This document shows, piece after piece, positions 25,917 through 34,699 of a DNA stretch of 64,000 nt. The stretch spans positions 62,001-126,000 of the forward strand of contig NZ_WWEM01000033.1 in the NCBI RefSeq assembly GCF_019308285.1, read 5' to 3'. Source of the DNA: Flavobacterium quisquiliarum. GTDB taxonomy: Bacteria; Bacteroidota; Bacteroidia; Flavobacteriales; Flavobacteriaceae. The first letter of the stretch is position 1. The number at the start of each line of letters is the position of its first letter. Below the pieces are notes generated by a model, which saw only the letters and a program-made list of their open reading frames with translations, was not told the DNA's origin and did no database searches. The position numbers and the translations under genes were made by a program.

Positions 25917-25988
25917 TAGCCCCGATAGAAGCGGTATCCTTTTTCTTGCTTCTTTAGCAAGGAAAAGATACAAGCGGATAGCGGGACA
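25917..25988. ncRNA. Structured intergenic hairpin element, candidate Flavobacteria RNA motif
   Basis: A 12-bp inner stem (CTTTTTCTTGCT against AGCAAGGAAAAG, one G-U pair, TCTTT loop) is extended by GTATC/GATAC with one bulge. After asymmetric internal loops containing GATAGAAGC and AAGCGGATAG it closes with CCCG/CGGG. Long stems with sequence-specific internal loops suggest a conserved RNA or DNA element rather than a terminator, since no T-tract follows. The loop sequences look familiar from Flavobacteria intergenic regions; identity with a named family such as Flavo-1 is not established. Confidence 0.55.
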
Positions 25989-26064
25989 GAACGTTCTTGA
26001 TAAACCTTAAATTTCTGCTACAAAAAACCTTAACAGTTTGAGTGGAAACTTGAAACAAAAATTT

Positions 26065-26072
26065 TATCTTTG
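26065..26072 (+). promoter_or_regulatory. Promoter -7 box of lysS
   Basis: TATCTTTG fits TAnnTTTG and would start transcription about 15-20 bp before the lysS ATG. A TTTG lies 24 bp upstream (26037-26040), slightly long for the usual spacing. Confidence 0.6.
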
Positions 26073-26095
26073 CACACTTAAAAAAATAGCACAAA

Positions 26096-27799
26096 ATGGC
26101 ATTATCAGAACAAGAAATCATCAGAAGAGAAAAACTTCAAAACTTACGCAATCTGGGAATCAATCCTTATCCAGCTAATCTTTTTCCTGTAAATCATACT
26201 TCGAAGCAGATAAAGGAAACTTTTGAGGAAGGTAAGAAGGTTATTGTTGCAGGACGTTTGATGAGTGTTCGTGATCAAGGTAAAGCTTGTTTTGCTGAAT
26301 TACAAGACAGTGAAGGACGTATTCAATTGTACGTAAATCGTGATGTTTTATGCGAAGGCGACGATAAAACTTTATACAACCAAGTATTCAAAAAATTAAC
26401 TGATTTAGGTGACTTTATTGGTATTGAAGGTGAATTGTTTACAACTCAGGTTGGTGCAAAATGTATCCGTGTTAATGGTTTTACTTTCTTGAGTAAAACA
26501 TTACGTCCGCTTCCGTTACCAAAAGTTGACGAAGAAGGAAACGTTCACGATGCTTTTAATGACGCTGAGTTACGTTACAGAATGCGTTATGTAGATTTAA
26601 CAGTAAATCCACAAGTAAAAGAAACTTTCCTTAAGAGAACTAAATTGTTCACTGCAATGAGAGAGTATTTTAACAATGCAGGATATCTTGAAGTGGATAC
26701 TCCGGTTTTACAATCCATTCCTGGTGGTGCTTCGGCAAGACCTTTTATTACGCATCATAACTCGCTTGATATTCCGCTTTACATGCGTATTGCGAATGAG
26801 CTATACTTAAAAAGATTGATTGTTGGTGGATTTGAAGGTGTTTATGAGTTCTCTAGAAACTTCCGTAATGAAGGTATGGACAGAACGCATAATCCTGAAT
26901 TCACTGCAATGGAAATATATGTAGCTTATAAAGACTACAACTGGATGATGGATTTTGCAGAAGGCTTATTGGAGCATTGTGCAATTGCAGTAAATGGCAC
27001 AAGCGAAGTAACTTTTGGCGAGCACAAAATCAACTTTAAAGCGCCTTATGCGCGTGTTACAATGACCGATTCTATCAAACATTTTACTGGTTTTGATATT
27101 TCTGGAAAAACAGAACAGGAATTGTTTGAAGCGGCGCGTGGAATGGGAATCGAAGTTGACGAAACAATGGGTAAAGGAAAATTGATTGACGAAATTTTTG
27201 GGGCTAAATGTGAAGGAAATTATATTCAGCCAACTTTCATTACAGATTATCCTAAAGAAATGTCGCCGCTTTGTAAAGAGCACCGTGACAATCCAGATTT
27301 AACGGAACGTTTTGAATTAATGGTTTGCGGTAAAGAAATTGCAAATGCTTATTCTGAATTGAATGACCCAATTGATCAAAGAGAGCGTTTTGAAGATCAA
27401 ATGCGTTTGGCAGCAAAAGGTGATGATGAAGCAAACGGAATTATCGATGAGGATTTCTTAAGAGCACTTGAATATGGTATGCCTCCAACTTCTGGAATGG
27501 GAATTGGAATGGATCGTTTGATTATGTATTTAACTAATAATGCTTCTATTCAAGAAGTTTTATTGTTCCCTCAAATGCGTCCAGAGAAAAAACAAGCTCA
27601 GATCGAATTAACTGAAGAAGAAAAAGTTATCATTACTTTATTGAAAGGTAACGAAAATAAAATGGATTTGTCTCAGCTAAAAGTTTCTGCTAATTTAAGC
27701 GGTAAAAAATGGGATGCTTCAATGAAAAATTTATCTAAACACGGTTTGACAAAAGTTGTCGTTGACGGCGAGTTTAAATTTGTGGAATTGGTGGGGTAA
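26096..27799 (+). CDS. lysS: Lysyl-tRNA synthetase (class II)
   Basis: 567-residue class II LysRS. The N-terminal OB-fold anticodon-binding domain (VAGRLMSVRDQGKACFAELQ, around residues 50-70) is followed by the catalytic core with motif 1 (DTPVLQSIPGGASARPF), motif 2 (FRNEGMDRTHNPEFT) and motif 3 (GIGMDRLIMYL). A C-terminal extension of about 60 residues (EEEKVIITLLKGNENKMDLS...) is longer than in E. coli LysS and is common in Bacteroidota. It has its own promoter and terminator. Confidence 0.97.
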   Translation: MALSEQEIIRREKLQNLRNLGINPYPANLFPVNHTSKQIKETFEEGKKVIVAGRLMSVRDQGKACFAELQDSEGRIQLYVNRDVLCEGDDKTLYNQVFKKLTDLGDFIGIEGELFTTQVGAKCIRVNGFTFLSKTLRPLPLPKVDEEGNVHDAFNDAELRYRMRYVDLTVNPQVKETFLKRTKLFTAMREYFNNAGYLEVDTPVLQSIPGGASARPFITHHNSLDIPLYMRIANELYLKRLIVGGFEGVYEFSRNFRNEGMDRTHNPEFTAMEIYVAYKDYNWMMDFAEGLLEHCAIAVNGTSEVTFGEHKINFKAPYARVTMTDSIKHFTGFDISGKTEQELFEAARGMGIEVDETMGKGKLIDEIFGAKCEGNYIQPTFITDYPKEMSPLCKEHRDNPDLTERFELMVCGKEIANAYSELNDPIDQRERFEDQMRLAAKGDDEANGIIDEDFLRALEYGMPPTSGMGIGMDRLIMYLTNNASIQEVLLFPQMRPEKKQAQIELTEEEKVIITLLKGNENKMDLSQLKVSANLSGKKWDASMKNLSKHGLTKVVVDGEFKFVELVG

Positions 27800-27825
27800 A
27801 TTTTGTCTTATTTTATTATAAATAC

Positions 27826-27858
27826 AGCCCAGCAGGTTCAAATCTGCTGGGCTTTTTT
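27826..27858 (+). terminator. Terminator of lysS
   Basis: AGCCCAGCAG (27826-27835) pairs perfectly with CTGCTGGGCT (27844-27853) and is followed by six T. Confidence 0.9.
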
Positions 27859-27891
27859 ATATAAATTACCTAAACAAAAAATAGATTAATT

Positions 27892-28029
27892 ATGAATAAT
27901 AAAGAAATTTATCAATTAGATGAATACGAAATAGTTATCATCAAAAAAAGTGAAGATGATATAAAAAACGGAAGAGTTATATCACAAGAAGATTTAGACA
28001 GAGAAGATCTAGAATGGCTGTCAGAATAA
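27892..28029 (+). CDS. Small antitoxin-like protein (45 aa)
   Basis: A 45-residue frame (MNNKEIYQLDEYEIVIIKKS start), acidic overall. Its end, SEDDIKNGRVISQEDLDRED followed by LEWLSE, resembles the C-terminal toxin-binding tails of small Bacteroidota antitoxins, which typically read 'hxDIxxGxxhSxExhxxxhxxWL'. Its last codons overlap the start of a ParE/RelE-like frame, the usual antitoxin-toxin layout. No DNA-binding domain is present. The assignment is by pattern and context only. Confidence 0.5.
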   Translation: MNNKEIYQLDEYEIVIIKKSEDDIKNGRVISQEDLDREDLEWLSE

Positions 28030-28113
28030 TTTGGACTAATACCGCAGTTAATCAAAGAAGAAAAATATTAAATTATTGTAATTAAAAACAAATCAAAATT
28101 AGGTAAATATTGA
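28014..28113 (+). pseudogene. Remnant of a RelE/ParE-family toxin gene
   Basis: From the ATG at 28014, overlapping the antitoxin-like stop by 16 bp, the frame reads MAVRIIWTNTAVNQRRKILN and stops at 28085. This is the start typical of Bacteroidota RelE/ParE toxins (hxWTxxAxxQxxxILxYW). One base off, the sequence continues as IKNKSKLGKY before another stop at 28113, so a single-base insertion broke the frame. The rest of the ~95-residue toxin is missing. Confidence 0.55.
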
Positions 28114-28176
28114 ACACAGAATTGATTTTAATTTTACTTTTTTTTAGCAAACAAATTACTACATTTGAAAAATAGT

Positions 28177-28205
28177 TAGACTTGATATCAAGTCTATTTT
28201 TTTTT
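28177..28205 (+). terminator. Palindromic terminator
   Basis: A perfect 20-bp palindrome (TAGACTTGAT and its complement) centred on GATATC at 28177-28196 is followed by nine T. It lies between the toxin-antitoxin remnant and the membrane protease gene. Confidence 0.75.
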
Positions 28206-28248
28206 AACCCAAACCCATTCAATTAACATTTTTCAACCAATACTCTAA

Positions 28249-29397
28249 ATGAAAATTAGAAAAATCGCCCCAAACGAAGACTTGGCATCAGCAACAAACA
28301 AGAAAAAAAGCAATCGCTACAAATTTGTAATCATTGGTATTATCTTTCTCGCAGCAGCAGGATTTTTAGGATTTAAATATCTAAAACCTAAACCTGAAGC
28401 TGTTTGTTTAGGCACAGATACCAAAATCTACGATGCTTATAAAGACGCAGTTGTACTTATAAAACATAGATATGGCTATTTTGCTAAAATTAACGGGAAA
28501 GAATTTCAGCTTACTTCTGAAGATGCTAAGGAAGAGACCATTTACGGAACAGGCTTTTTTGTAGACACAAACGGAGACATGATAACCAATAGACATGTTT
28601 TAGAGCCATGGTCTTCATCAGATGAAGAAAGCGCTAAAGTAAATGCTACTATGCGAAATCTAAGAATGAAGATTGCTTCTATTCTTACTAAAGAGGTTTC
28701 TGCAGATGAATATGAAAGCTTTATTGAAAGAAATTGGACACATGCTTCCATCTCATATAATGAAGGTGAAGAAGAGGGAGATTATGACGAATCGGGTGAG
28801 GAAACTACTGAGTCAGCGGGTGAAGAATTTGTTAGTTCAAACGAAACAGAAACCGCTACTGATACATCATCGACAGATATTGCAGCATCAATTCCAGTAA
28901 AAGAATATGTTTCTATTGATGAAATTGAAGTATTTGTAAAAACCTTGGATATTGAAGTGGCTCTACATGATTCTGATAGCGAATGGCTTAATTGTGAGGT
29001 TAAAAAAGTATCTGAAGACAGCAATGTTGATTTAGGCATTTTACAGCTGGCTGATCATAGAACTCCAGGAACTGTTAGCAACGTAATCGATCTTGAGAAT
29101 GCTGTTGCCAACGATTCTACTTTAGCACCCGGTCAGAAAGCGATAATGGTAGGCTATCCTCTTGGAATGGATTTGGCACAAACCAATTCAGGTATAAAAG
29201 TACAACTTTACAATGGTCAGATAAGTAAAGAATCAGACGGCAATAAAATTCAATACAGCATAACTTCTACACATGGTGCCAGCGGTGCGCCAGTCTTTAA
29301 TGAATGTGGCCAGTTGATTGCGGTAAATTTCAGTGGAGTCGATCAGGTTCAAGGTATCAATTTTGGAATTGTGGCTAAACATATTAATTCTCTTTAA
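28249..29397 (+). CDS. Membrane-anchored trypsin-like serine protease with acidic insert
   Basis: 382 residues. One N-terminal transmembrane segment (about 25-41, FVIIGIIFLAAAGFLGF) follows a basic cytoplasmic tail, so the protease domain faces the periplasm. The S1-type triad can be placed at His116 (MITNRHVLEP), Asp261 (SNVDLGILQL) and Ser345 (HGASGAPVF). The His-Asp spacing is unusually long because of an insert of about 100 residues, with a low-complexity Glu/Ser/Thr stretch at 172-212. No PDZ domain is present, so it is not a standard DegP. It lies 84 bp before the VIT/VWA gene. Confidence 0.82.
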   Translation: MKIRKIAPNEDLASATNKKKSNRYKFVIIGIIFLAAAGFLGFKYLKPKPEAVCLGTDTKIYDAYKDAVVLIKHRYGYFAKINGKEFQLTSEDAKEETIYGTGFFVDTNGDMITNRHVLEPWSSSDEESAKVNATMRNLRMKIASILTKEVSADEYESFIERNWTHASISYNEGEEEGDYDESGEETTESAGEEFVSSNETETATDTSSTDIAASIPVKEYVSIDEIEVFVKTLDIEVALHDSDSEWLNCEVKKVSEDSNVDLGILQLADHRTPGTVSNVIDLENAVANDSTLAPGQKAIMVGYPLGMDLAQTNSGIKVQLYNGQISKESDGNKIQYSITSTHGASGAPVFNECGQLIAVNFSGVDQVQGINFGIVAKHINSL

Positions 29398-29481
29398 TTT
29401 AAAAAAAGATCAAAAATACTTTTTTAAAACAAATGAATTTTCCTACGTTTATAGCCAAATAAAAAATCACGTTTATTAATC

Positions 29482-32292
29482 ATGAATAAAATTTTTACTA
29501 TTTGTGCACTACTGTTTTCTAGTGCCGTTTTTTCACAGATTCCAAATCTGGATGTCGAAAACCAGAAAAAGAATTCTGTAACCTTGCAGGATTTAAAAAT
29601 CGAAACTAAAATTTTAGGAAATCTTGCGGCAACAACTGCAACTTATATATTTTACAATTCTGGAGATAGAATTTTAGAAGGAAAACTTACTATTCCGTTG
29701 CCTGAAGGCGTAAGTGTAAGCGGTTATGCTTTAGACATCAACGGAAACTTGAGAGATGCTGTTCCAGTTCCAAAAGAACGAGCTAAAGAAGTATTTGAAA
29801 GTATTGAAAGAAGAAATGTGGATCCTGGTATTATTGAAAAAGTAGAAGGAAACAATTTCAGAACCAGAATCTACCCTATTCCAGCTAGAGGCAGCAGAAC
29901 GATTCAGATTACTTATAATCAGGAATTAAAAAATACTGCTACTGATTATCTGTTTTTTTTAAGTTTTGCCAATGCTGTCAATATTCCAAAATTTAATTTA
30001 AAAGTATTGATTAATGAAAGTCTGACGACTCCTAAAATTACGGAAAATCCAGATGGAAGTTTTGCTTTTCAGAAAAAAGGAAATCAATGGATAGCTGAAA
30101 TCAGTAAAGCGAATTTTACACCAAATGAAAGTCTCAAAATAACGATTCCAAAAGTTAATGAATCTTCAAGTGTATTGCTTCAAAAAGCTTCTGATAATAA
30201 ATTTTATTTTGCGGCAAGTGTTTCGATGAATTTCCCCGTAAAAGAAAAAGCAAAATCTCAAAAAATTGCTATTATTTGGGACAACTCATTCAGTGGATCA
30301 AAAAGAGATCATCAAAAAGAACTGGACTTTCTTAATGCTTATTTTTTAGAGAACAAGAACATTGCAATATCTTTTGTCCTTTTAAATAATATTCTCGAAA
30401 AAACAGAAGAATTTACTGTTTCTGGAGGAAACTGGAGTGCATTAAAAGAAAGAATTCTTAACCTGAAATATGATGGAGGAACTGACTTTGGTGCTTTAAA
30501 AGAAATACCGCAAATAGATGAATATCTTTTATTTTCTGACGGAATTTCAAATTTTGGCGATTTAACTTTAAAATTTAAAAAGCCTATCAACAGCATTACA
30601 AGCACGCCAACTTCTGATTTTAATCTGTTGAAACTTTTGGCTTCACAATCAGGAGGAAATTTCATCAATCTTAATGAATTAGATACGCAATCTGCTTTAA
30701 AAACATACAATAGACTTCCTATTCTATTTTTAGGTTTTAAAGAAACCAATACTGCTCAGGAATTGTTTCCAAATGTTGGAACTGCTGTAAACGAACCTGT
30801 CAATATATTTGGAATCTCATCTTCAAATTTGGGTAAACTTACTGCTGTTTTTTCAGTAGGAAATAAGAAATTTGAAGTTCCTGTAGATTTTAGTAACGCG
30901 GTACAAGTAGATAATTGGCCTATTGCTCAATTTTGGGCACAGCGAAAAATTAATGATCTTGAACTTAATTCGACTCAAAACAGCGATGAAATCAGAAACT
31001 TGAGCGAGCAGTTTGGAGTAGTAAGCAAAAACACCAGTTTAATAGTATTAGACGACATTAATGATTATGTACGTTTCGGCATCACTCCTCCTCAGGAATT
31101 ATTGTCAGAATACAACAAAATCGTTTCGCAGAACAAAAGACAAATTTTAGAACAAAGAAAAAATCTGCTGTCTAAAGCTTTTGATAAAACACGTGAACTA
31201 ACAACCTGGTGGAATTCTGAATTTAAACCTACAGAAAAAAAACAATATCCTACAGTTTCTAAGCAGTCACAAAAATTGTCTTCAGAAGAAAGTGTTGTTA
31301 GCGATAACGCTGTATATTCCGCAGAAAGAGAGAGCAGGTCAAGCGATAAAAAAACATCCACTGGTAAAATAACTTTAGTAGATGTAGAAAGCACTCAAGA
31401 GTATATGAAGGATTTTCAGTCTTTACAATCTCCCGAATTGATTTACCAAAAATATCTTGAAAATCGTCCTAAATATGAAAAACAGGTAACTTATTATTTT
31501 GATGTTTCTAAACTGTTATTCAGAAAAGGAGACAAGGTGCTTTCTTTAAAGGTTTTAAGCACATTAGCCGAACTTGATTTAGAGAATGAAGAATTATACA
31601 AAACAATATCTTATCTATTGAAACAGAGAGGTAATTACGACAAAGAATTGTGGATTACCCAAAAGATTCTAGAATGGAGACCGTTTGATCCTCAAAGTCA
31701 TAGAGACTATGCATTGGCTTTGGTTGACAATAAAAAACCTCAAGAAGCTCTTAATGTCTATAAATCTATGCTTTATCAGGAATATACGGATGAGATTTCT
31801 GTAAGAGATACTGGTATTGAAGAGATTTTGATCATGGAAATCAATAATATTTTGAGCCAAAACAAAAACGTTGATGCCAGCAAAGTTGATGATCGTTTAA
31901 AAGCAAATCTTCCTATAGATATTCGAATTGTGATTAACTGGAATAAAGACAATACAGATATCGATCTTTGGGTTACAGATCCAAGAGGCGAAGATTGTTC
32001 TTACTCTCATAGATCGACTGAAATTGGAGGAAGATTAAGTAACGATTTCACTCAAGGTTTTGGCCCTGAACAGTTTTTACTTAAAAAAGCGATCAAAGGG
32101 AAATATAAAATTAAAACTAACTTTTTTGGTGAGAGACAGAATGTTCTTTCTGGCCCAACGACCATAATGGCAGAAGTATATCTTCATTATTCTGATGGAA
32201 GACAAGAGCGAAAAATAGCTGTTTTCCAAAGTCAGAAAGAAAACAAACGTGAAAACGACAGTAAGATTCTAATTGGAGAATTTGAATTTTAG
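29482..32292 (+). CDS. VIT-VWA-DUF2135 exported protein
   Basis: 936 residues with a signal peptide (FTICALLFSSAVFSQ). A VIT domain spans about residues 25-165 (GKLTIPLPEGVSVSGYALDI; YPIPARGSRTIQITY). A VWA-like domain around 260-430 has the MIDAS start IIWDNSFSGS (DxSxS). A helical TPR-like region covers about 640-790. A C-terminal DUF2135/YfaP domain starts near 810 (NWNKDNTDIDLWVTDPRGE). VWA domains bind partner proteins through a metal ion. Its place just after the membrane protease suggests a joint role, which is inference. Confidence 0.85.
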   Translation: MNKIFTICALLFSSAVFSQIPNLDVENQKKNSVTLQDLKIETKILGNLAATTATYIFYNSGDRILEGKLTIPLPEGVSVSGYALDINGNLRDAVPVPKERAKEVFESIERRNVDPGIIEKVEGNNFRTRIYPIPARGSRTIQITYNQELKNTATDYLFFLSFANAVNIPKFNLKVLINESLTTPKITENPDGSFAFQKKGNQWIAEISKANFTPNESLKITIPKVNESSSVLLQKASDNKFYFAASVSMNFPVKEKAKSQKIAIIWDNSFSGSKRDHQKELDFLNAYFLENKNIAISFVLLNNILEKTEEFTVSGGNWSALKERILNLKYDGGTDFGALKEIPQIDEYLLFSDGISNFGDLTLKFKKPINSITSTPTSDFNLLKLLASQSGGNFINLNELDTQSALKTYNRLPILFLGFKETNTAQELFPNVGTAVNEPVNIFGISSSNLGKLTAVFSVGNKKFEVPVDFSNAVQVDNWPIAQFWAQRKINDLELNSTQNSDEIRNLSEQFGVVSKNTSLIVLDDINDYVRFGITPPQELLSEYNKIVSQNKRQILEQRKNLLSKAFDKTRELTTWWNSEFKPTEKKQYPTVSKQSQKLSSEESVVSDNAVYSAERESRSSDKKTSTGKITLVDVESTQEYMKDFQSLQSPELIYQKYLENRPKYEKQVTYYFDVSKLLFRKGDKVLSLKVLSTLAELDLENEELYKTISYLLKQRGNYDKELWITQKILEWRPFDPQSHRDYALALVDNKKPQEALNVYKSMLYQEYTDEISVRDTGIEEILIMEINNILSQNKNVDASKVDDRLKANLPIDIRIVINWNKDNTDIDLWVTDPRGEDCSYSHRSTEIGGRLSNDFTQGFGPEQFLLKKAIKGKYKIKTNFFGERQNVLSGPTTIMAEVYLHYSDGRQERKIAVFQSQKENKRENDSKILIGEFEF

Positions 32293-32308
32293 AAAGTTAA
32301 CTGATTTC

Positions 32309-32341
32309 AAACCCGACAGGTTTTTAAAACCTGTCGGGTTT
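32309..32341. terminator. CCCGACAGG hairpin, bidirectional terminator
   Basis: AAACCCGACAGGTTTT (32309-32324) and AAAACCTGTCGGGTTT (32326-32341) form a 14-16 bp stem between two convergent genes, with T-rich flanks. The same stem sequence recurs at 61898-61928 and, with one decayed arm, at 32965-32996. Confidence 0.8.
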
Positions 32342-32346
32342 ATTTT

Positions 32347-32940
32347 TTAAAACGAATACTTCTCACTTTTTTTATTCGTAATATCTAGAACTTTTGTATT
32401 TTCTTTTGGAACCCCTTTCACAATTTCGTGAACCGATGGATTCGAAGGATATTTTCCACTTTTCATTTTTAGAAGATGAAATTTCCCACCACTTTCAAAA
32501 ATCAAATCATAAAATTTTTCAGTTGATGAAGTAGTTACATAAATTGGAAAATCGGTTACCGTGAATTTATTGATCAAACTTCCGTCATTATTCAAAATAT
32601 ATCCCGAACAGCCTCCGCTTCCGCAGAAATAGGAGTTGGAAAAACCAACAAAATATTCGTTTTTCTTATCGTTATTTAAATCAAATTCTTCGTAATAAAA
32701 GTAACGATCCTCTTTTGTCAGTGCAGGAAGATCATTTTTTAATAAAATATTTAATTCTTTCCTGATTAGTTTAACTGCTTTATCATCTCTTGGTGGAGCA
32801 TCGCTTAAATCTGCTGTTCCTCCTATTGTTTTAGATAAAGTATCCTGCACAATCGTTTTGACAATATTTTTTGAATTGTCTTTATTTTGACAGGAATAAA
32901 ATGCCACGATTCCGATTAGAATTAAAATTTTACTTTTCAT
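32347..32940 (-). CDS. Lipoprotein with calcium-loop-like segment
   Basis: 197 residues with a lipoprotein signal (ILILIGIVAFYSC). A segment around residues 85-115 reads YYEEFDLNNDKKNEYFVGFS then CGSGGCSG; the DLNNDKKNEY part resembles the Ca-binding loop of FG-GAP/VCBS-type repeats, and the two cysteines may pair. I do not recognise the family. CCCGACAGG hairpins lie at both ends of the gene. Confidence 0.65.
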   Translation of the reverse strand: MKSKILILIGIVAFYSCQNKDNSKNIVKTIVQDTLSKTIGGTADLSDAPPRDDKAVKLIRKELNILLKNDLPALTKEDRYFYYEEFDLNNDKKNEYFVGFSNSYFCGSGGCSGYILNNDGSLINKFTVTDFPIYVTTSSTEKFYDLIFESGGKFHLLKMKSGKYPSNPSVHEIVKGVPKENTKVLDITNKKSEKYSF

Positions 32941-32964
32941 AATAAGTTAATTTAATGATTTTCT

Positions 32965-32996
32965 AAACCGAAAGATTTTAAAAACCTGTCGGGTTT
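32965..32996 (-). repeat. Decayed CCCGACAGG hairpin
   Basis: The right arm AAAACCTGTCGGGTTT (32981-32996) is intact. The left side AAACCGAAAGATTTT keeps only part of the complement. It lies downstream of the D-lactate dehydrogenase gene and may still work as a weak terminator. Confidence 0.55.
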
Positions 32997-33018
32997 GCCA
33001 ATCTAATTCAATTTCAAT

Positions 33019-34020
33019 TTAGACTAACAACGCTGCTTTATTTTCAATATCATTTTTTTCCAACAATGACTTTATATTATTAAAAGTCACTAAAGCAATC
33101 TGCGTTAAAGCTTCATTGGTAAAAAACGCTTGATGTGCTGTCACCAAAACATTCGGAAAACTCATTAAACGCTGAATGGCATCATCTTGAATGATATCTG
33201 CCGATAAATCTCTAAAAAATAGTTTTTCCTCCTGTTCGTAAACGTCTATTCCTAAATAACCGATTTTTCCTTCTTTCAAGCCTTCAATAACTGATGAAGT
33301 TTCGATTAATCCTCCACGACTGGTATTAATGATCATTACGTTCTCTTTCATAAAAGAAAGCGAAGTTCTATTGATCAGGTGTTTTGTCTGATCGTTCAGC
33401 GGACAATGCAATGAAATTATATCACTCGATTTAAAAATCTCTTCTAAACCAACAAAAGAAACACCGTCTTTGACCATTTCTTCATTTTCTACAATATCAT
33501 AAGCCAAGACTTTACAGCCAAAACCTAATGCTATTTTAGAAAATGCTTTTCCTATATTTCCAGTTCCAATAATTCCAATTGTTTTTCCAAATAAATCAAA
33601 ACCTAATAATCCGTTTAAAGAGAAATTTTGTTCGCGAACTCTATTATAGGCTTTGTGTGTTTTTCTATTTAAAGTCAAAATCATAGCCATAGCATGTTCT
33701 GCAACTGCTTGCGGAGAATAAGCTGGAACACGACAAACTTTGATATCGTGTTTTTTTGCTGCTTCTAAATCCACATTATTAAAACCAGCACAGCGTAAAG
33801 CAATAATTTTTACATTTTTGTCTGCCAATTGTTTGATTACTGTTTCGTTCACAATATCATTTACAAATACGCAGACAATTTCGCATTCTTCAATTAAAGC
33901 AACAGTCTGTGAATTTAATTGTGTTTCAAAAAAATCTAGCTGAAAGCCAAAGTCAGCATTGTATTTATTAAAGAATGCTTTATCGTAAGGCTGCGTCGAA
34001 AAAAAAGCTGTTTTATTCAT
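33019..34020 (-). CDS. ldhA: D-lactate dehydrogenase-type 2-hydroxyacid dehydrogenase
   Basis: 333-residue NAD-dependent D-2-hydroxyacid dehydrogenase. The Rossmann motif is GIIGTGNIGKAF (around residue 150). Catalytic Arg is in NTSRGGLIETSSV, and His in VTAHQAFFTNEA. The start MNKTAFFSTQPYDKAFFNKYN is typical of LdhA-type fermentative D-lactate dehydrogenases, which reduce pyruvate to D-lactate. It has no cotranscribed partner. Confidence 0.88.
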   Translation of the reverse strand: MNKTAFFSTQPYDKAFFNKYNADFGFQLDFFETQLNSQTVALIEECEIVCVFVNDIVNETVIKQLADKNVKIIALRCAGFNNVDLEAAKKHDIKVCRVPAYSPQAVAEHAMAMILTLNRKTHKAYNRVREQNFSLNGLLGFDLFGKTIGIIGTGNIGKAFSKIALGFGCKVLAYDIVENEEMVKDGVSFVGLEEIFKSSDIISLHCPLNDQTKHLINRTSLSFMKENVMIINTSRGGLIETSSVIEGLKEGKIGYLGIDVYEQEEKLFFRDLSADIIQDDAIQRLMSFPNVLVTAHQAFFTNEALTQIALVTFNNIKSLLEKNDIENKAALLV

Positions 34021-34212
34021 AAATGACTCGATTAAATTCTCAGTTTAAAATTTGTTTGTACCTTAAAAATAAGAAAATATCTTCAATACGACAGAAATAA
34101 AACCATTAATCAACTACTTTTCAATCTGTTAAATAAATTATAAATCTAATCTTCATTTTAAACCTATTGAATTTGATAAAGTCTAATCAGAAACAATTAA
34201 AAAAACTTGAAT

Positions 34213-34653
34213 ATGAAAAAATTATTTATCGCAGCTATGTTATTTGTTGGAATAGCAAGTTTTGCACAAGACATGGACCAAAAGCCATCACGCGAAGGCA
34301 GAGAAAGAATGACTCCAGAACAGCGTAATGAGAAACAGCTTCAAAAACTAACTTCAGAATTAAATTTAGATGCCAGCCAGCAAGCTCAGGTTAAACAACT
34401 ACTAGCTGACAGAAGTGCCAAAGCTGAAAAATTTAGAGAAGCGAGAAAAGAGAAAAAAGATAGTAACACAAAACCAACTGCAGCAGAAAAGGCCGCTTTC
34501 AAAAAACAAATGGAAGATGAAGTAGCTGCAAATGATGCCAAAATGAAATCAATCTTAAAAGCCGATCAATACACAAAATGGAAATCTTTGCAGGAAGAAA
34601 GAAAAGACAAAATGAAGGATAAAATGAAAGAACGCAGAGAAGATAAAATCTAA
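34213..34653 (+). CDS. Exported charged helical protein (Spy/CpxP-like pattern)
   Basis: 146 residues from the ATG at 34213; the TTG two codons upstream is ignored. After a signal peptide (LFIAAMLFVGIASFAQ) the chain is almost all charged helix: MTPEQRNEKQLQKLTSEL then LNLDASQQAQVKQLL, KMKSILKADQYTKWKSL, and a Lys/Arg/Asp-rich tail (KDKMKDKMKERREDK). The 'LxLTxxQxxxhxxhh' style and the 'LxxxQhxxW' end resemble Spy/CpxP periplasmic chaperone relatives found widely in Bacteroidota. Confidence 0.7.
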   Translation: MKKLFIAAMLFVGIASFAQDMDQKPSREGRERMTPEQRNEKQLQKLTSELNLDASQQAQVKQLLADRSAKAEKFREARKEKKDSNTKPTAAEKAAFKKQMEDEVAANDAKMKSILKADQYTKWKSLQEERKDKMKDKMKERREDKI

Positions 34654-34665
34654 TTTGGTTTATAA

Positions 34666-34694
34666 AAAAAGAGGCTTAAAAAAGCCTCTTTTGT
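34666..34694. terminator. Bidirectional terminator
   Basis: AAGAGGCTT and AAGCCTCTT pair around an A-rich loop between the two convergent genes ending at 34653 and 34700, with A- and T-runs on either side. Confidence 0.85.
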
Positions 34695-34699
34695 TTTTC

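Noticed and set aside
27252..27434. Antisense frames within lysS
   Set aside because: These are shadows of a conserved synthetase gene.
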